In this document: piece by piece, positions 59,192-64,000 of the stretch
Position numbering within the stretch: the stretch's first letter is position 1
Layout of the letters: every line of letters starts with the position of its first letter
From: Lachnospiraceae bacterium
GTDB taxonomy: Bacteria; Bacillota; Clostridia; Lachnospirales; Lachnospiraceae
Direction of reading: 5' to 3'
DNA: 64,000 nt
NCBI GenBank assembly: GCA_024698345.1
Contig: JAILRH010000083.1
Location: 27,430 to 91,429, forward strand
Notes under the pieces: generated by a model
Told to the model about the DNA's origin: nothing
Seen by the model: only the letters and a program-made list of their open reading frames with translations
Databases searched by the model: none
Program-made: the position numbers and the translations under genes

Positions 59192-60292
59192 TTAATTAAA
59201 TGGTATTTCCATTTGCTCTCCAATTTTTACAAAGTCGCCTTTTGCGCTCTTCATTTCTGCAATCATTTTGTACACAGAATTCCATGCTCCGACCAAAACT
59301 CCATCAATAAAGTTCGCATCATAGTTTGAAATTGGAGTATCAATTGGGTAGTAACCTCTACTCGCTACAGCTGCCTGAATCTCTTCCTCCGCCACATTAT
59401 ATGCAATCATTAACTCCATCAATGATTTTGGAATATCATTCTTTGGCTGCACTGGAGTTTGAGCCTGAGATACAGTCTGTTTTGGTTCTTCCTGTTTTGG
59501 GGCTTCATTCGTAGTAGCCGGATTTTTCTCTTTGTCAACAGTAGGAACAGATGTAGCTTGTGCTGCACCTGATGGAATAAACTGACGAATGATTTCATAA
59601 TCAAAATCAACCTCATCTGCTAATTCCCATCTGTTTTTAGCATCCCAGCAAGGATGATGCTGGGTGTACATTACTCTTTTTCCACCCTGTGCCTTATTCT
59701 TACCCTTTTGCGCGCCCTGATTATCTACATTTATTACAACTGTCTTATAGTTTGCAAAAAGGACTGAATCCGCCCATTCTTTTAACAATGGTGCTGTTTT
59801 TTTGGCAAGCTTAAGTTCCCAGCGATCATAGGCTCCTAACTCGTCTGGCTGTTCAAATTTTCTCATTTGAGCATGTGCGGTAATTACAACATTAATGCCT
59901 TTGTTCACAACCTCTTCTAAAAGATTGAGCATCTTACCAAAATCTTCAGCTACGTAAACATAACCTTTTCCATAGCCTATATCCTCAATGCCTGATATCT
60001 GTTTTTTTGCACAAAATTCAGTCTCGCATAAATGCTCTGCCCAATCAGCTGTATCAATGACTAACGTTTTGCACAGCTCAACATGGTCACGGACATATTT
60101 AATCTGTTCCAATAACATAGTGAAGCTTGATGGCTTATCAAATCTTGAAATATCCATGTAACTTGTGCTTCCTTCTGTATCAATGAACAAAGGCTGTGGG
60201 AATTTAGAAGCAAATGTGCTTTTTCCTATTCCCTCTGGTCCGTAAATAACCACTTTTTGTGCTTTTTCAATTTTTCCCGTAGTAATATTCAT
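59192..60292 (-). CDS. AAA_24/Sak4-like phage ATPase
   Basis: VVIYGPEGIGKSTFASKFPQPLFIDTEGST. Confidence 0.88.
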   Translation of the reverse strand: MNITTGKIEKAQKVVIYGPEGIGKSTFASKFPQPLFIDTEGSTSYMDISRFDKPSSFTMLLEQIKYVRDHVELCKTLVIDTADWAEHLCETEFCAKKQISGIEDIGYGKGYVYVAEDFGKMLNLLEEVVNKGINVVITAHAQMRKFEQPDELGAYDRWELKLAKKTAPLLKEWADSVLFANYKTVVINVDNQGAQKGKNKAQGGKRVMYTQHHPCWDAKNRWELADEVDFDYEIIRQFIPSGAAQATSVPTVDKEKNPATTNEAPKQEEPKQTVSQAQTPVQPKNDIPKSLMELMIAYNVAEEEIQAAVASRGYYPIDTPISNYDANFIDGVLVGAWNSVYKMIAEMKSAKGDFVKIGEQMEIPFN

Positions 60293-61614
60293 TAAAATTC
60301 ACCTGCTTTCCAATTAGTTGATGGGGCTTGTGCTTCAGAAACTGATGGCTGTTCAACAACATATCCGTCTTCAATAATGATTGAGCACTCATCTCCTTTT
60401 GACACTCTTGTAGCAATAGCCTGTAAACCTTCATTGTTTAACCAGTTACCAAAATCTTTTAATGTATCCATGTCCATCTGCTCAAGCTTGTCCATCAACA
60501 CGAATCCACACTGTGGATTGAGTTTTCTTACAATAGCAGTGGATACAATAAGCTGCTCACTTCCAGACATATTCTCCCAAGGCTGTCCTTTATACATAAG
60601 CACGCCATCATCTACGCTCAATCCCTGAAGTGGAAGATTTGCATTTTCAAGAAGTTTTGTTTTTGCATTTCTAACCTCTTCAATTTTTGCAGATAACGCA
60701 TCATATTTACTTTTCTCTTCTTTCGCATCATCCTCAGCCTTTGCCTTGTCAAGATTAGCTCTTACCTTTCGATTAATTTCTTCAATCTGCTCGATATTTC
60801 TCTCAAGCTCTTCCGTTGATTCGTCAACAAGTGATAATGCGTCGGTCTGTGCAATAACCAAATCCTTATCAAGCTCTGCTTTGGCAGCTCTCTCTTCTTC
60901 CAATGCAGTAGTCAGCGTTGCAATCTGTGACTCAATCTGTGCTATTTTTCCGGCTTTGATAGTCTGCTGGCTTGTAATTAAATCTACTTTGTCTCTTTTT
61001 CTCTGATTCTCACCATTCTTAGCAAGAATTTCCTGCTGTTTTTTTATAAGTTCTGATGCAGAGACTAACTCTGACGGTGCGTCCTCGTAGAATTCCTGCT
61101 CTTTTGCGAATTTATCTTTCTGATCTGCAACACGACCAACCACAAGTCTTTCATTGTACAAACGTTTCTCTTCATCCTCCAACTTGTACAGTTCTTCCCC
61201 TACTCCGATGATTCGTAGTAATGTGTCTGCTTTTTCCTTATCGCTTGCATTCATGAATTTCGGCAAATCAAGTGCCAACTGCTCTATAAAGCTGTTAAGT
61301 AATGTCTGCCCTGCTTTCCCCCCTGTTGGGTCTGTTACTTTTAAATCGCTATTCTTTCCTTTTCTTTCCACTACTAATCCATTACTTAATGTAATGTGAA
61401 TATTAGGCGGAATGACCGACCCCTCTCTTGTGGCATTTGCCGGTCTGAAATTATTGCCGCCCAGCGCCCAGGCGATACTGTCTAAAACAGAAGTTTTACC
61501 CTGATTATTATTTCCACCAATGATTGTCAGTCCTGACTGAGATGGCTCTAATTTAACCGCCTTAATCCTTTTGACATTTTCAATTTCCAAGCTATTTATT
61601 TTTACATTTTCCAT
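60292..61614 (-). CDS. AAA (SMC/Rad50-like) recombination ATPase
   Basis: LTIIGGNNNQGKTSVLDSIAWALGG, coiled coil, MSGSEQLIVSTAI. Confidence 0.88.
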   Translation of the reverse strand: MENVKINSLEIENVKRIKAVKLEPSQSGLTIIGGNNNQGKTSVLDSIAWALGGNNFRPANATREGSVIPPNIHITLSNGLVVERKGKNSDLKVTDPTGGKAGQTLLNSFIEQLALDLPKFMNASDKEKADTLLRIIGVGEELYKLEDEEKRLYNERLVVGRVADQKDKFAKEQEFYEDAPSELVSASELIKKQQEILAKNGENQRKRDKVDLITSQQTIKAGKIAQIESQIATLTTALEEERAAKAELDKDLVIAQTDALSLVDESTEELERNIEQIEEINRKVRANLDKAKAEDDAKEEKSKYDALSAKIEEVRNAKTKLLENANLPLQGLSVDDGVLMYKGQPWENMSGSEQLIVSTAIVRKLNPQCGFVLMDKLEQMDMDTLKDFGNWLNNEGLQAIATRVSKGDECSIIIEDGYVVEQPSVSEAQAPSTNWKAGEF

Positions 61615-61692
61615 TAGCTATTTCCTCTCTTCTAATTATCTGATATTATTAAAATGTAATATTTTTACTTAAGGGCTTAGTAGAACTCCTAT

Positions 61693-61893
61693 TTACTTTG
61701 CCCTTTTTTCTTTTGATTCAACAAAGCAATCCAACGTAGTGACCATGCTCATCCCCCACCATAGATACACAATGGCCAGGATGATATACTGGAACACGTA
61801 CTCGCACTTAACAGGTGCAATTCTGTACATCACTATTCCGAATAAGATTGTTATTACTGCGTTCTTAATCAGTTCGTAAATTGTTTTCATCAA
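61693..61893 (-). CDS. Small membrane protein
   Basis: 66 aa with two TM segments. Confidence 0.6.
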   Translation of the reverse strand: MMKTIYELIKNAVITILFGIVMYRIAPVKCEYVFQYIILAIVYLWWGMSMVTTLDCFVESKEKRAK

Positions 61894-62126
61894 AACCTCC
61901 TTCCTAGAATCAACTCCATTTCGTATTGATTGAAATGAAGCAGTTCATTAAGTTTCCAGAAGTCCTCCAAAGTAAATAATCTTGGAGTTAATCTCTTCTT
62001 GTAGAATGTGCTTTCACACATTATCTTGTGTTTCTCGATATCTTTCGCAGTAACGTTATTCCGGAACATTGCATTACGTATCGCAGCTTCTGCGGAATGA
62101 TTTCTCTCTTTCATAGCTACTGCCAT
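61890..62126 (-). CDS. Small DNA-binding-like phage protein
   Basis: AAIRNAMFRNNVTAKDIEKHKIMCESTFYKKRLTPRLFTLEDFWKLNELL. Confidence 0.65.
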   Translation of the reverse strand: MAVAMKERNHSAEAAIRNAMFRNNVTAKDIEKHKIMCESTFYKKRLTPRLFTLEDFWKLNELLHFNQYEMELILGRRF

Positions 62127-62144
62127 ACTGTTTCCTCCTTCCCT

Positions 62145-62393
62145 CTAAAAATAATATTTTCCCAATTCATCTCTTAAGCTCTCCAGATACTCATCAAGTT
62201 CTTTGTATGTGTCAAAGCTAATCTCTTCATTCTCTGCCATAATCCTGAAAGTCATGCTTACTCCATTGGCATATGCGTTGAAGTACTCATAGTGGTCTTT
62301 CACATACTGTTCAGTTGGTGCTTCTTTAATCTTTTTTAAGTTGTATTCATATACTTTGTTTGCTGTATCCTTTATCACTTCCAAAGACTTCAT
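62145..62393 (-). CDS. Hypothetical phage protein
   Basis: 82-aa ORF with SD. Confidence 0.6.
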   Translation of the reverse strand: MKSLEVIKDTANKVYEYNLKKIKEAPTEQYVKDHYEYFNAYANGVSMTFRIMAENEEISFDTYKELDEYLESLRDELGKYYF

Positions 62394-62408
62394 AAGCTTT
62401 CACCTTCC

Positions 62409-62460
62409 TTTACATCCCCATTAATTTTTTCTACAATCGAATTACAGGTGTTGCAGCACC
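62409..62460 (+). promoter_or_regulatory. Promoter TTTACA-17-TACAAT plus downstream dyad ggtgttgcagcacc
   Basis: -35 62409-62414, -10 62432-62437, near-palindrome at 62447-62460. Confidence 0.6.
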
Positions 62461-62484
62461 GAGTAATACGAAAGGAGAAAAACT

Positions 62485-62949
62485 ATGAATTTAGATATAT
62501 CTTTTACAATCGCATCAATAGTTGCCATTACTTCAATCATCTCGCCTATATTTGTAGCATTGATAAACAATAGACATCATTCCAAAATTCGTAAATTAGA
62601 ATTAAGTTGTGAACTAAAGCAAAAACAACTTTCAACTTATTACAGAGACAAGTTTAATGCGTATAACCAACTAATCGACTTAGCTGGATCTTTTCTCGCT
62701 CATAATGGAAATCGCTCACAATACGGTGGATTAACTACTGCCATTCACAATGCATATTTGTTAAGTAATGATGATTCAAAATCAGTAATTCAAGATTTTT
62801 CCAATTACATTACCAATGATGCTTTTGGTAACGGAATGACCTTACAGCAAAGAAAAGAATATGAAAAAAAACTTTTTGCTCTATCTAGTGCTTTAAGGAA
62901 TGACTTAAGCATTACTATTGATGAAGATAGCAAATTGTATAAATTGTAA
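62485..62949 (+). CDS. Membrane-anchored hypothetical protein (moron candidate)
   Basis: SD aaaggag; N-terminal TM SFTIASIVAITSIISPIFVALI; only + strand gene in prophage segment. Confidence 0.75.
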   Translation: MNLDISFTIASIVAITSIISPIFVALINNRHHSKIRKLELSCELKQKQLSTYYRDKFNAYNQLIDLAGSFLAHNGNRSQYGGLTTAIHNAYLLSNDDSKSVIQDFSNYITNDAFGNGMTLQQRKEYEKKLFALSSALRNDLSITIDEDSKLYKL

Positions 62950-63070
62950 ATAAAACTCCATTAAATAGAGCCCACACAGCATATATCTTGTTGTCGGGTT
63001 CTATTTTTTTCATAATGGCTATTGCAATTATTGCAACTACCCAAACAACACACAAAATGATTATTTCCAT
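62915..63070 (-). CDS. 51-aa membrane protein, convergently overlapping the + gene (not in ORF track)
   Basis: MEIIILCVVWVVAIIAIAIMKKIEPDNKIYAVWALFNGVLFTIYTICYLHQ*, SD ggaaggagag. Confidence 0.65.
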   Translation of the reverse strand: MEIIILCVVWVVAIIAIAIMKKIEPDNKIYAVWALFNGVLFTIYTICYLHQ

Positions 63071-63134
63071 ATCTCTCCTTCCTACCGGCTACCGACAGGT
63101 AGCGGATTGTCAAGTATTAGTTATTCACATTACT

Positions 63135-63344
63135 TTAAGTTATATTTTGAGGTAAAAAAATATTATCTTTAGGTATTCCGTATAAATTCGACATCATCAA
63201 AAATTCTGCTGGTTTAAGTTCTGTTCTTCCTTTTTCCCAATTAACTACGGTTTGTTTTGTTACTTTCATTTCTCTTGCAACATCTTCTTGAGTCATTCCT
63301 GCATTTACCCTTGCTGCAGCTAAACTAATTTGTATTTTTTCCAA
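63135..63344 (-). CDS. XRE/Cro-type HTH regulator
   Basis: LAAARVNAGMTQEDVAREMKVTKQTVVNWEKGRTELKPAEFLMMSNLYGI; TTG start after gaggtgg. Confidence 0.88.
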   Translation of the reverse strand: MEKIQISLAAARVNAGMTQEDVAREMKVTKQTVVNWEKGRTELKPAEFLMMSNLYGIPKDNIFLPQNIT

Positions 63345-63434
63345 ATTCTACCACCTCTTTCTTTAAATATCGAACATTATTCCCAGCATTATTCATGTTC
63401 TATCCCTTTTACAGTTACTGATAGGACTGAATTA

Positions 63435-63530
63435 ATTAGTGACTAAACATTATTATTATCCCTACAACAATCACTACAAGAGTAATTATTGCGATAATTA
63501 ATTTAGCCGATTCTTTTAGTAACTCTTTCA
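63435..63530 (-). CDS. 31-aa hydrophobic peptide (not in ORF track)
   Basis: MKELLKESAKLIIAIITLVVIVVGIIIMFSH*. Confidence 0.5.
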
Positions 63531-63591
63531 TATTGTATTTACAGATGAACTATGTTATTATTCAGGTAGGAGGGGCTTTCGCCCCATCCCA

Positions 63592-63717
63592 TCAATTAAG
63601 GCTTTCAATAATCATTTTGATTACTGCGAGAAATGTTCCAATTTCTAAAGCCAGCCTAGTGAGTTCTGCAGTGACTCGCTGGGCTTTTTTAATTGTCTGA
63701 ATAATTTTCTTATCCAT
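63592..63717 (-). CDS. 41-aa small protein (not in ORF track)
   Basis: MDKKIIQTIKKAQRVTAELTRLALEIGTFLAVIKMIIESLN*, SD gaaaggaggt. Confidence 0.65.
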   Translation of the reverse strand: MDKKIIQTIKKAQRVTAELTRLALEIGTFLAVIKMIIESLN

Positions 63718-63757
63718 CTTACCTCCTTTCTCTTATCGCTTCCTCTCTGTTACTCTT

Positions 63758-63863
63758 ATAACTTATCATAACTTAAAGTTATTGTCAATACTAAAAGTTA
63801 TATTTTTTTACTTTCGGTATTGTGATTAATAACTTTTTGTTTTATAATATATTTATACTATAA
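63758..63863. promoter_or_regulatory. Lysis/lysogeny switch: divergent promoters with repeated operators
   Basis: ataactt-type half-sites at 63758, 63768-63782 (near-palindrome ataacttaaagttat), 63793, 63829; minus -35 TTGACA at 63783-63788; + strand TTGTTT-16-TATAAT nearby. Confidence 0.65.
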
Positions 63864-63970
63864 TCTCTCGGAATCCTGAGTGATTATGGACAGCGTAGCT
63901 GACAATGAACATTGAAAAGTAAATATTATCCGAAAAAGATAAAAAAAGACATGAGAAATAGACATAACGC

Positions 63971-64000
63971 TTGTCGCTATGCCGGGAAAGGGTGTATAAT
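63971..64000 (+). promoter_or_regulatory. Putative + strand promoter at right edge
   Basis: TTGTCG-18-TATAAT. Confidence 0.4.

Larger units (their letters stand above)
28232..64000. mobile_element. Prophage (SPP1/siphophage-like head-tail genes), continuing past the right edge
   Basis: Ordered lysis, tail, head, packaging, replication and early regulatory modules almost entirely on the minus strand, bounded left by a tRNA-like att. Confidence 0.95.

Noticed and set aside
63649-63692. Strong + strand terminator-like hairpin (gcctagtgagt..gactcgctgggctttttt)
   Set aside because: Lies inside the better supported minus-strand 41-aa ORF; the T-tract is its KK codons, so probably coincidental, though a dual role is possible.
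1-64000. rRNA operons, complete tRNA genes, IS transposases, restriction-modification or CRISPR-Cas systems
   Set aside because: None recognised; only a tRNA/tmRNA 3' fragment at 28232-28253.

Overview
The window has two parts. (1) About 1-28.2 kb is AT-rich Clostridia/Lachnospiraceae-like chromosome. It carries an OFA-type MFS transporter, a split metH / activation-domain / metF cluster, gerW-like sporulation genes, an AgrC/LytTR-type two-component system, malQ, a giant acyl-CoA dehydratase activase-like protein, an ABC-F ATPase, ung, hisF/hisH and an OmpR-type two-component system. (2) From 28.23 kb to the right edge is most of an SPP1/siphophage-like prophage, nearly all on the minus strand. 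It starts at a tRNA/tmRNA 3'-end fragment (candidate att site) and runs through lysis, tail, head, packaging and replication/recombination genes to a divergent lytic/lysogenic promoter-operator region at about 63.75-64.0 kb. Integrase and main repressor are not in the window and probably lie just to the right. The best candidates for something undescribed are: (a) a LytTR-box-controlled RNA/19-aa micropeptide locus between malQ and the AgrC/AgrA-like pair (11.7-12.2 kb), missed by ORF calling; (b) a compound origin-like structure in the prophage (long cruciform, AT dyad, 36-bp iterons with nested dyads; 54.62-54.87 kb); (c) a minor-capsid protein with a JAB/MPN-like C-terminal domain plus an overlapping small gene, resembling a toxin-immunity pair; (d) a -1 frameshift site in the tail-assembly chaperone; (e) an independently promoted + strand moron; (f) three unrelated intergenic tandem repeat arrays (64, 34 and 17 bp periods). 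Several supported small ORFs under 60 aa absent from the supplied track were found by hand translation. All calls come from reading sequence and recalling families; no searches were run.
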